In this document: piece after piece, positions 12,663 to 19,020 of the stretch
Numbering within the stretch: position 1 is the stretch's first letter
How the letters are laid out: every line of letters starts with the position of its first letter
NCBI GenBank assembly: GCA_018362935.1
Contig: JAHALQ010000024.1
Span: forward strand, 1 to 19,020
Source of the DNA: Pseudomonadota bacterium
Lineage (GTDB): Bacteria > Pseudomonadota > Alphaproteobacteria > RF32 > CAG-239
Length of the DNA stretch: 19,020 nucleotides
Reading direction: 5' to 3'
Program-made: the position numbers and the translations under genes
The notes under the pieces: model-generated
Told to the model about the DNA's origin: nothing
The model's database searches: none
The model's input: the letters and a program-made list of their open reading frames with translations, nothing else

Positions 12663-15600
12663 ATGACTGCACATTATGCCGAGGTCAAGGCCAAACCCGA
12701 CTTTGTCGAAATCGAAAAAGAAGTCCTTAAATTCTGGGACGAAGACAAGACTTTTGAAAAATCCGTCCGCAACCGTGACGGCGCCGCCGAATTCGTATTT
12801 TATGACGGTCCGCCCTTTGCCAACGGCACCCCGCACTATGGGCATATTATGGTGTCTTATGTCAAAGACGTCGTTGCCCGCTATCAGACCATGAACGGCA
12901 AAAAGGTCGAGCGCCGTCTCGGCTGGGACTGCCACGGACTGCCGGCCGAAATGTCCGCCGAAAAACAATTGGGCGTTTCCGGCCGCAAACAGATTGAGGA
13001 ATACGGCGTCGAAAAATTTAACGACTTCTGCCGTTCCGACGTGCTCAAATATTCCGGCATCTGGGTCGAAATGTTCAAACGCATCGGCCGCTGGGTCGAT
13101 TTCAGCCATGATTACAAAACCATGGATTTGCCGTTTATGGAAAGCGTCATCAATAACTTTAAGCAGCTTTATGACAAAGGCCTGGTTTATGAGGACTACC
13201 GCGTGCTGCCTTATTCCTGGGCGGCGGAAACGCCGTTGTCTAACTTTGAGGTCAATCAGGGCTATCAGGACAAGACAGACAACGCCATTACCGTCATGTT
13301 TAAGCTCGAAAACGGCATGAAGATTCTGGTCTGGACAACCACGCCGTGGACGCTGCCTTCCAACCTGATGCTGGCAGTGGGCAAAGACATCGACTATGTC
13401 GTTATGGAAGAAGACGGACAGAAATATATTCTGGCGCGCGCGCTGCTCGGCCGTTATAAAAAACAGCTGGAGCACGCGGTTGAGGCTGGCACGCTGAAAG
13501 GCGCCGATTTGGTCGGCATGAGTTACGAGCCGATGTTCCCTTACTTTAAGCATTTGAAAGAGCAGGGCTGTTTCAAAGTCTTGTCCGGCGAGTTTGTTTC
13601 GACCGAAGACGGTACCGGCGTTGTTCATATCGCGCCCGGTTTCGGCCAGGACGACTTTGACGCCTGCCGTGCCTGCAACGAGCATTTTCCGGTTGTCTGT
13701 CCGGTAGACGAAGCCGGCAAATTCACTGCTGAAGTTCCGGATTATCAGGGAAAACAGGTCTTTGAGACAAATGAGCCGATTATGCAGCTGCTCAAAGAAA
13801 AAGGTCTGTTGGTCAAAAAAGAGCAGTACACCCACTCTTATCCTTTCTGCTGGCGCACCGATACCCCGCTGATTTACAAGGCGATGTCTAGCTGGTTTGT
13901 CAAAGTGACCGATTTCCGCGACGAGATGGTGAAGAACAACCAGCAGATTAACTGGGTTCCCGAACATATCAAAGACGGCCGTTTCGGCAAATGGCTGGAA
14001 GGCGCGCGCGACTGGTCGATTTCGCGCAACCGCTTCTGGGGTACGCCGATTCCGGTCTGGAAGTCGGACAATCCGGCATTTCCGCGCATTGACGTTTTCG
14101 GTTCCGTGGCCGAAATTAAAGAGAAAACCGGCATTGAAGTTGCCAACCTGCACAAACCTTATATTGACGACGTGGTTTATCCCAATCCCGACGATCCGTC
14201 GGGAAAAACCATGATGCGCCGCGTATCCGACGTTTTCGACTGCTGGTTCGAGTCCGGTTCAATGCCGTATGCGCAGGTTCATTATCCGTTTGACAACAAG
14301 GAATGGTTTGAGAGCCATTTCCCGGCTGATTTCATTGTCGAGGCGATGGATCAGACCCGCGGCTGGTTCTACACGCTGACTGTTTTGTCAACCGCGCTGC
14401 ACAACCGTCCGGCTTTCAAAAACTGCATCTGCACAGGGTTGCTTATGGCTGAGGGCGGGCAGAAATTGTCCAAGCGTCTGAAAAACTATCCTGACCCCAA
14501 CAATGTATTGGATACCATGGGGTCGGATACTTTGCGCTGGTTCCTGGTTTCTTCTCCGGTCTTAAAAGGCGGCAACCTGGCCATAGACCTTGAGGGCAAA
14601 GAAATTGCCAAGGCTGCCCGCGTCGCATTGATTCCGCTGTGGAACGCCTTCTACTTCTTTACGCTCTACGCCAATGCCGAGGGGTATCAGGCTAAGGAAA
14701 TCAGTTCTTCCGGCGAGGCGATTGACAATTATATCCTGTCTAAGCTCAGACATCTGCGCGATGTTGTCAAACAGGGGCTGGATACTTATGACGTGGCTCT
14801 GTCTTGCAATGAGATTGCCAAGTTTATGGAAGTCCTCAACAACTGGTATATCCGCCGTACCCGCGACCGTTTCTGGGAGGGTGACGCGCAGGCGTTTGAC
14901 ACGCTGTATACCGTTTTGGTCAATTTGTGCAAAATTATGGCGCCGTTGATGCCGTTTGTTTCTGAATATGTCTTCAAGACCCTGACCGGCGAAGAATCCG
15001 TCCACTTGGTTGATTACCCGTCATTGAGCGAAATCAAATCGGATGAACGCCTGATGAACGAAATGGATTTTGTACAGGATTTGTGTTCGGCCGCCAAATT
15101 CATCCGCGAGGAAAAGAATCTGCGCAACCGCCTGCCGCTGAACAGTCTGATTGTCGTTGGTGCCGAGTTTGACAAATCTTATCAGGATATTGTCAAAGAC
15201 GAGCTGAACGTCAAGGAAGTCCGTTTTGACAATAATCTGGGCAATTATGCCGAGAAGAAGATTTATCTTTACACGCCGCTTCTGGGCAAAGCGCTCGGCA
15301 AAGACATGGGCGCCGTTATGGCCGCTTACAAACAGGGGCAGTGGACGCTGAATGCCGACGGCACGCTGAGTATCGGCGGCCAGACGCTCAAAAACGACCT
15401 GTTCGAAGTTCGTCTGGAGATGAAAGACGGCGTTGCCGGCCGCGCTTTTGCCGACAATAAGGCAGTGGTCACGCTGGACACGGTTGTAACCGAAGAACTC
15501 AAACGCGAGGGCATGGCGCGCGATTTTGTCCGTCTGGTGCAGACGCTGCGCAAGGATAAGGATTTTAACATATCCGACCGCATCGAACTGTGCTGGCAGA

Positions 15601-15752
15601 CTTCCGACAACGAACTGGCTCAGGCTCTGGAAGAAAACAGAGAATACATCTCCGAGCAGGTTCTGGCCGTCAAATTCGGCAGCGGCTGCGCAAACGGCAC
15701 CAAGGCAGACATTGAAGGCAAAGACATCTGCTTTGATGCCAAAGTTGCCTGA
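12663..15752 (+). CDS. ileS: Isoleucyl-tRNA synthetase, eukaryote-like type 2
   Basis: 1029 residues, longer than the usual bacterial type 1 enzyme of about 930-940. It charges tRNA-Ile and edits valine. The HIGH-type motif is HYGH (H58-H61) in PPFANGTPHYGHI, and the KMSKS-type motif is KLSKR (K601-R605) in EGGQKLSKRLKNYPDP. The stretch EAMDQTRGWFYTLTVLSTAL is of the type 2 form, whereas type 1 enzymes read DQHRGWF. The C-terminus lacks the zinc-finger end of type 1 and has the long helical/beta extension. Type 2 enzymes are known to be little affected by mupirocin. AAGGTG lies eight bases upstream of the ATG. The gene stands alone behind the leader attenuator and in front of a strong terminator. 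Confidence 0.95.
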   Translation: MTAHYAEVKAKPDFVEIEKEVLKFWDEDKTFEKSVRNRDGAAEFVFYDGPPFANGTPHYGHIMVSYVKDVVARYQTMNGKKVERRLGWDCHGLPAEMSAEKQLGVSGRKQIEEYGVEKFNDFCRSDVLKYSGIWVEMFKRIGRWVDFSHDYKTMDLPFMESVINNFKQLYDKGLVYEDYRVLPYSWAAETPLSNFEVNQGYQDKTDNAITVMFKLENGMKILVWTTTPWTLPSNLMLAVGKDIDYVVMEEDGQKYILARALLGRYKKQLEHAVEAGTLKGADLVGMSYEPMFPYFKHLKEQGCFKVLSGEFVSTEDGTGVVHIAPGFGQDDFDACRACNEHFPVVCPVDEAGKFTAEVPDYQGKQVFETNEPIMQLLKEKGLLVKKEQYTHSYPFCWRTDTPLIYKAMSSWFVKVTDFRDEMVKNNQQINWVPEHIKDGRFGKWLEGARDWSISRNRFWGTPIPVWKSDNPAFPRIDVFGSVAEIKEKTGIEVANLHKPYIDDVVYPNPDDPSGKTMMRRVSDVFDCWFESGSMPYAQVHYPFDNKEWFESHFPADFIVEAMDQTRGWFYTLTVLSTALHNRPAFKNCICTGLLMAEGGQKLSKRLKNYPDPNNVLDTMGSDTLRWFLVSSPVLKGGNLAIDLEGKEIAKAARVALIPLWNAFYFFTLYANAEGYQAKEISSSGEAIDNYILSKLRHLRDVVKQGLDTYDVALSCNEIAKFMEVLNNWYIRRTRDRFWEGDAQAFDTLYTVLVNLCKIMAPLMPFVSEYVFKTLTGEESVHLVDYPSLSEIKSDERLMNEMDFVQDLCSAAKFIREEKNLRNRLPLNSLIVVGAEFDKSYQDIVKDELNVKEVRFDNNLGNYAEKKIYLYTPLLGKALGKDMGAVMAAYKQGQWTLNADGTLSIGGQTLKNDLFEVRLEMKDGVAGRAFADNKAVVTLDTVVTEELKREGMARDFVRLVQTLRKDKDFNISDRIELCWQTSDNELAQALEENREYISEQVLAVKFGSGCANGTKADIEGKDICFDAKVA

Positions 15753-15773
15753 TTCGGCCGCCTTTTAAGCGAT

Positions 15774-15808
15774 ATCCCCGTATTTGCAGAAATACGGGGA
15801 TGTTTTTT
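15774..15808 (+). terminator. ileS terminator
   Basis: A perfect 12-bp stem (ATCCCCGTATTT and its complement) with loop GCAG, followed by G and six T. It lies 21 bases after the ileS stop codon. Confidence 0.93.
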
Positions 15809-15820
15809 ATAGTGAAAAAT

Positions 15821-15836
15821 TAACATTTTAATGTTA
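15821..15836. repeat. AT-rich palindrome upstream of the 943-residue gene
   Basis: TAACATT and AATGTTA separated by TT. It lies about 65 bases before the -35 box of the next gene and could be a regulator site, but such AT-rich palindromes also arise by chance. Confidence 0.3.
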
Positions 15837-15901
15837 GAATAAGAGAAAGACTGAAAATTAGCCAATTTAAAGAAAAAATACAAAAAATTGACAAAAAAGT
15901 A

Positions 15902-15930
15902 TTGCGTGGTGCTGAATTTTATGATATATT
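15902..15930 (+). promoter_or_regulatory. Predicted promoter of the 943-residue membrane protein gene
   Basis: TTGCGT (15902-15907), a 17-bp spacer and TATATT (15925-15930) with a TG one base before the -10 box (extended -10). Near the predicted start ATTAGGA occurs twice with a 9-base period (15938 and 15947). Confidence 0.6.
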
Positions 15931-15987
15931 ACCGGCAATTAGGAACATTAGGACTGTTTAATCCAGCCATTAACAGAGGATAAAAAC

Positions 15988-18819
15988 ATGGAACTTAAAG
16001 ATGCTGTCAAAATTGTAAAAGCCGGAAACCTGAAATCCCGTGGCTTGTTTGAGTTGTGGGAAGTCGAACAGGTATTGGCTGAAGCCGGCGATACCGAGAA
16101 CTTGGCCGCTTTTCGGAAAGAATTTTCGGAAAAGGACATGAAAACGGCCGATGCCGCAGCCAAGGTGGAAGTTGCAAAACGCCAGACAGAGCTTGATGCC
16201 GTTAAGGCTGCTTATACCGAAGACGAAGCTTTCAAAAAAGGCATGGACAATTTCTGGAACGGCATCGAAATTGCCAACGACAAAGGCGATGACAAGGTCG
16301 AAGCCGGCGAACTGCGCCGCCAGATAGAAGAGGTGTCTGCTCACGAGGCCGAAAAAGAGATTTTGGAAGGCAAAGCCAAACCCGAGGATTATAAGAAACT
16401 TCTGCAAAACATCATGTCGGCCAACTGTGTTCAACTGGTAGCCGTTTCTGCCGTGTCCGAAATGGTCGCCAAAGGCAAAAAACTGACCGGCGCCGCAGCT
16501 AAAACCAAGGCAACCGCAATTTTTACATCTCTGTTTTCTGCCGAAAGAAAAGAAAAAGTCCAAATCAGCGGCAAAGCGGCAATCGGTTTTCTGGCATCCA
16601 AAACAAACTCTTTGAGCAAGTTTGCCAAACGTTTGGCAGATCATACCGGATTGACAGCCTTTGCCAAAAAGGTCAAAGATACGGATAAAAAACTGACCAA
16701 AGCCTATCCGAAGGCTTATCCGTTTGCCAAAAACCTGGCCAAAACCGGAGCCATTGCGGTTTTGTTCGGCGGCGTCGGCATTGCCGTCTACAGCACCTAT
16801 CGTCTGGGGCAAACTGTCAGCCAGCAGCGCATGGCCGCCGAAAAAGAAGAGAAAAGCTATTGGGAATATCTTAAGAATAACAAAGAGCAAATGGTTGTTC
16901 TCGCTGCGGGCGTGGTATCCAGTGCGATTTCTTTCACCGGTATGAGCATGGAAAACATGGGGCTGACTTCACAGCTGCTTAATGCCGATGCGGCCAAAGA
17001 TGTGGCCGATGCCAGCGTTGCAACCGCGGCTTCCTCGGGCTTTTCGTGGAGCGGTGCCTGGGAAGGCATTAAAAACAACTTTACCAATAGCAGATATCTG
17101 CTGCGCACCGGCGCGGCGACCGCGGCTTCAATCGCGATTGCCTCTAAAGAATATTCCAAATTGGCGTCAATGGATCCTGACAGTCCGGAATACAAACTGC
17201 AGCGCAACAAAGCCCATAAGGTTTTGGCCGGCAGCGCGCTGGGTACGCTCATCGGCTTGACGACTGCGGCGGCCATCGGCGGTATGCACGGCGCCGAGGC
17301 GCAAACTGTATCGACGGAAACGGACACGCCGGCAGAAACGGTTACGACCGACACTGCAAATGCGGTTAAAGGCCAAACCGTATTTTATGATTGGAACAAC
17401 GCCGACAAACCCGGTTGGCATAATCCCTTCATGACGCATACGGCTGAACAGCCGGACAACTATGTCGAGCTGCCGAAAGATATGCTTCATTCCGGTACGG
17501 ATGTTAATACGGAAACCCATACCGCGGTTGAAACGCATACTGCCGCAACCTATGAATTTCCTGACGCGTATAATCCGGAAATGGGTATTACCCATGCTCA
17601 GTACAGCCTGCTGCAACACCTGTACAAACCTGAGGATTTGGACAGAATGTATCTGAATTTGTCGGGCGAGGGGGTTATGAACCATTTTGAAGGAATGACC
17701 AAAGAGGAAGTTCTGTTCAAATACCAGCGTTTGGATGCTTATACCGACCGTGTTGATGCCAACGGAAATTCTATTCAGGGAGCGGTTCGTTACCATTACG
17801 AAGAAGAAATGACGGCAATCAACAAGTTGCTGAACTGCGGCGATAAGCTGACTGACGCACAGTATGCCGCAATTAACAAAGCTCTGGCCGTCATTGACGA
17901 CCGCGGCGGTTATCACGGTCCCGGTTATGTTCCGACCACATCGGTTATGATTAAAGCCGATCAGTGGGACAACTGCGGCGAAGGTCATATGAATCACTGG
18001 AAATTGGGTCACCGCATTGAGCAAACCGAAACCCGCGCGGTAGAACAAACGGAAACGCGTGTTGAAACCCGCGAACAAACAATCCCGACGGAAACCTGGG
18101 AAGACCAGACATCGACAACTTATGAAAACCTTAAGTATGATGCTTCTTTCCAGCCGACGGAATATCATGCCGAAACCGAAACCAGCCATAAGCTGTTCTA
18201 TCAGACTTACGGTAAAGACAGCATTCATGTCGGCGATGCCGGCGTCCGGGATATGTATGTTACCCGCGGCGGCGAGCGTGTTGAAATCAGTGGCCCGGAC
18301 GATTTGCAGAGGGGCGACAAACTGGTTATCCAGTATGAGCACGGTACAGAAACGGTTCCGGCCAGAAAATTTGCCGGATTCGAGACAACCGAAAACACTC
18401 AGCAATACACGCCATATAGTGAGGCTCAAATAGCTGCCGAAGCAAAGGAGCTGGGAGTCGAACCCAACAAGCTGACGAAGCTGGAGAATGGCGATTATAT
18501 TAAAGTAACATCCGACGGCGTTGTCCGGATTGACGCCGACGCTGCAACCGGCAAAGCTTCGGTTGTTCTGACGGATTTTGACGGTAAGCCGATGAATGCG
18601 CCGGCCGAAGTTCAGAATCAGGTTGTGAACAATACGGTTAATGAAATGAATGAAACCAATGCGGACAAAGAAGTTGTCAAAACCGAAAAAGTCAGGGTTG
18701 CTTCAACAGTTGTTGAAAAAAGCACCACAACCGGGCAGCAAAATATCCAAAGCGGCACAAAAACGACTTTCACAAGCAGTGTGGTTCGTCAACAGCTTAT
18801 TAGTCGCGGCAAAATATAA
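15988..18819 (+). CDS. Large membrane protein of unknown function, 943 residues
   Basis: Not recognised. Residues 1-245 are charged and mostly helical, with a loop at about 97-108 (NDKGDDKVEAGE) that loosely resembles an EF-hand. Hydrophobic segments lie at about 252-270, 302-320, 372-387 and 411-432. A Thr/Glu-rich linker follows (about 440-460 and 505-520), then a globular-looking region (about 525-675, HAQYSLLQHLYKPEDLDRMYL, with repeated His, Trp and Cys), a Q-T-E-T-R repeat stretch (about 678-698), and a C-terminal region of beta-rich and polar low-complexity sequence ending in SVVRQQLISRGKI. The large C-terminal half is probably on the far side of the membrane (inference). GAGGA lies seven bases before the ATG, and a strong terminator follows, so it is a single-gene unit. 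Structural or surface roles are possible, but no function is assigned. Confidence 0.85.
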   Translation: MELKDAVKIVKAGNLKSRGLFELWEVEQVLAEAGDTENLAAFRKEFSEKDMKTADAAAKVEVAKRQTELDAVKAAYTEDEAFKKGMDNFWNGIEIANDKGDDKVEAGELRRQIEEVSAHEAEKEILEGKAKPEDYKKLLQNIMSANCVQLVAVSAVSEMVAKGKKLTGAAAKTKATAIFTSLFSAERKEKVQISGKAAIGFLASKTNSLSKFAKRLADHTGLTAFAKKVKDTDKKLTKAYPKAYPFAKNLAKTGAIAVLFGGVGIAVYSTYRLGQTVSQQRMAAEKEEKSYWEYLKNNKEQMVVLAAGVVSSAISFTGMSMENMGLTSQLLNADAAKDVADASVATAASSGFSWSGAWEGIKNNFTNSRYLLRTGAATAASIAIASKEYSKLASMDPDSPEYKLQRNKAHKVLAGSALGTLIGLTTAAAIGGMHGAEAQTVSTETDTPAETVTTDTANAVKGQTVFYDWNNADKPGWHNPFMTHTAEQPDNYVELPKDMLHSGTDVNTETHTAVETHTAATYEFPDAYNPEMGITHAQYSLLQHLYKPEDLDRMYLNLSGEGVMNHFEGMTKEEVLFKYQRLDAYTDRVDANGNSIQGAVRYHYEEEMTAINKLLNCGDKLTDAQYAAINKALAVIDDRGGYHGPGYVPTTSVMIKADQWDNCGEGHMNHWKLGHRIEQTETRAVEQTETRVETREQTIPTETWEDQTSTTYENLKYDASFQPTEYHAETETSHKLFYQTYGKDSIHVGDAGVRDMYVTRGGERVEISGPDDLQRGDKLVIQYEHGTETVPARKFAGFETTENTQQYTPYSEAQIAAEAKELGVEPNKLTKLENGDYIKVTSDGVVRIDADAATGKASVVLTDFDGKPMNAPAEVQNQVVNNTVNEMNETNADKEVVKTEKVRVASTVVEKSTTTGQQNIQSGTKTTFTSSVVRQQLISRGKI
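18019..18081 (+). repeat. Short degenerate coding repeat, Gln-Thr-Glu-Thr-Arg units
   Basis: Within the 943-residue protein, units QTETRAVE, QTETRVET and REQT follow each other (residues about 678-698). The DNA copies differ at third codon positions, so the repeat is kept at protein level rather than by recent duplication. Confidence 0.6.
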
Positions 18820-18838
18820 TTACGCCCGAATATCGAAT

Positions 18839-18871
18839 AAAAACCCTCCGCACACTTGCGGAGGGTTTTTT
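18839..18871 (+). terminator. Terminator of the 943-residue protein gene
   Basis: A perfect 9-bp stem (CCCTCCGCA, 18844-18852, with TGCGGAGGG, 18857-18865) with loop CACT, then six T. An A tract on the left side lets it work in both directions. Confidence 0.93.
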
Positions 18872-18891
18872 ATATGTTCAAACAAGATAGC

Positions 18892-18936
18892 TTGACTAAA
18901 GTGCTGATGTTTGATACTATTATAATAGTTAACTAT
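18892..18936 (+). promoter_or_regulatory. Sigma70-type promoter with palindromic operator for the right-edge gene
   Basis: TTGACT (18892-18897), a 17-bp spacer, TACTAT (18915-18920), then four bases and the perfect palindrome ATAGTTAACTAT (18925-18936) over the predicted transcription start. It mirrors the arrangement at 122-167. Confidence 0.75.
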
Positions 18937-18973
18937 CAATTACAGGATATGAATTGACAAAACGGAGGCGGCC
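18925..18973 (+). repeat. Right copy of the conserved operator-leader cassette
   Basis: Inverted partner of 85-133. Palindrome, leader length (37 nt) and ribosome-binding block are conserved, while the spacer between the -35 and -10 boxes and the coding sequence after the first three codons differ. Confidence 0.8.
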
Positions 18974-19020
18974 ATGGGAAAGAGCAGATTGACAGGATTG
19001 GGAACGGTATTTGCCATGGT
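18974..19020 (+). CDS. N-terminus of a probable secreted or membrane protein (partial, runs off the right edge)
   Basis: Fifteen full codons are visible: MGKSRLTGLGTVFAM. GGAGG lies at 18964-18968, five bases before the ATG. A short basic start followed by hydrophobic residues is compatible with a signal peptide. The function cannot be told. Shared promoter, operator and leader, and the shared MGK start, link it to the gene leaving the left edge. Confidence 0.65.
   Translation, partial: MGKSRLTGLGTVFAM

Noticed and set aside
12657..14153. 498-codon open frame on the minus strand opposite ileS
   Set aside because: It lies wholly inside the well-supported ileS frame; the composition reads as a complement of ileS codons and no family motif is visible.
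15938..15953. Direct repeat ATTAGGA with 9-base period as a regulator site
   Set aside because: Two 7-base copies in an AT-rich leader can occur by chance, and no third copy or palindromic form was seen.
17167..18429. 420-codon open frame on the minus strand opposite the 943-residue gene
   Set aside because: It is a shadow of the plus-strand gene, which has promoter, ribosome-binding site and terminator; the shadow has none.

Overview
The window looks like a chromosomal segment of an uncultured alphaproteobacterium, possibly a gut-associated lineage. The basis is mid-range base composition, an alphaproteobacterial-style flagellin C-terminus, long eukaryote-like isoleucyl-tRNA synthetase, a tyrS/anmK divergent pair of proteobacterial type, and a DUF4381-BatA-BatB/C-BatD cluster. 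This placement is an inference; no rRNA gene is present to confirm it. No tRNA, CRISPR array, integrase or insertion sequence was seen.

Layout. Both ends carry the first codons of a gene reading outwards (left on the minus strand, right on the plus strand). The two genes share a near-identical promoter, a 12-bp palindromic operator at the predicted transcription start, and a 37-nt untranslated leader, so the window is framed by an inverted pair of the same regulatory cassette. From 6599 down to 223 (minus strand) lies a tightly overlapping six-gene operon: DUF4381 protein, BatA-type VWA protein, BatB/BatC fusion, BatD, a class-I glutamine-amidotransferase-type peptidase (C26) and a VanX-type D-Ala-D-Ala dipeptidase. 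From 6706 to 8544 (minus) is a flagellin whose variable region has been replaced by a probable beta-solenoid. A 92-residue orphan gene and tyrS follow on the same strand.

On the plus strand from 10479 come anmK (1,6-anhydro-MurNAc kinase family, with several altered motifs), a zeta-toxin-like P-loop kinase without antitoxin, and ileS. ileS is preceded by a 14-codon isoleucine-rich leader ORF whose last codons form the 5' arm of a terminator-like hairpin, a probable attenuator. The plus strand ends with a 943-residue membrane protein of unknown function, a strong terminator and the right-hand cassette.

How they may work together. Four genes (D-Ala-D-Ala dipeptidase, C26 peptidase, anmK, zeta-like kinase) belong to families acting on peptidoglycan fragments or amino sugars, and two of them are translationally coupled to the Bat envelope complex. 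This suggests cell-wall turnover tied to a membrane VWA machine, but that link is inference from gene order. The best candidates for undescribed biology are the ileS leader, the paired operator cassettes, the flagellin/beta-solenoid fusion, the Bat-peptidase operon and the 943-residue membrane protein.
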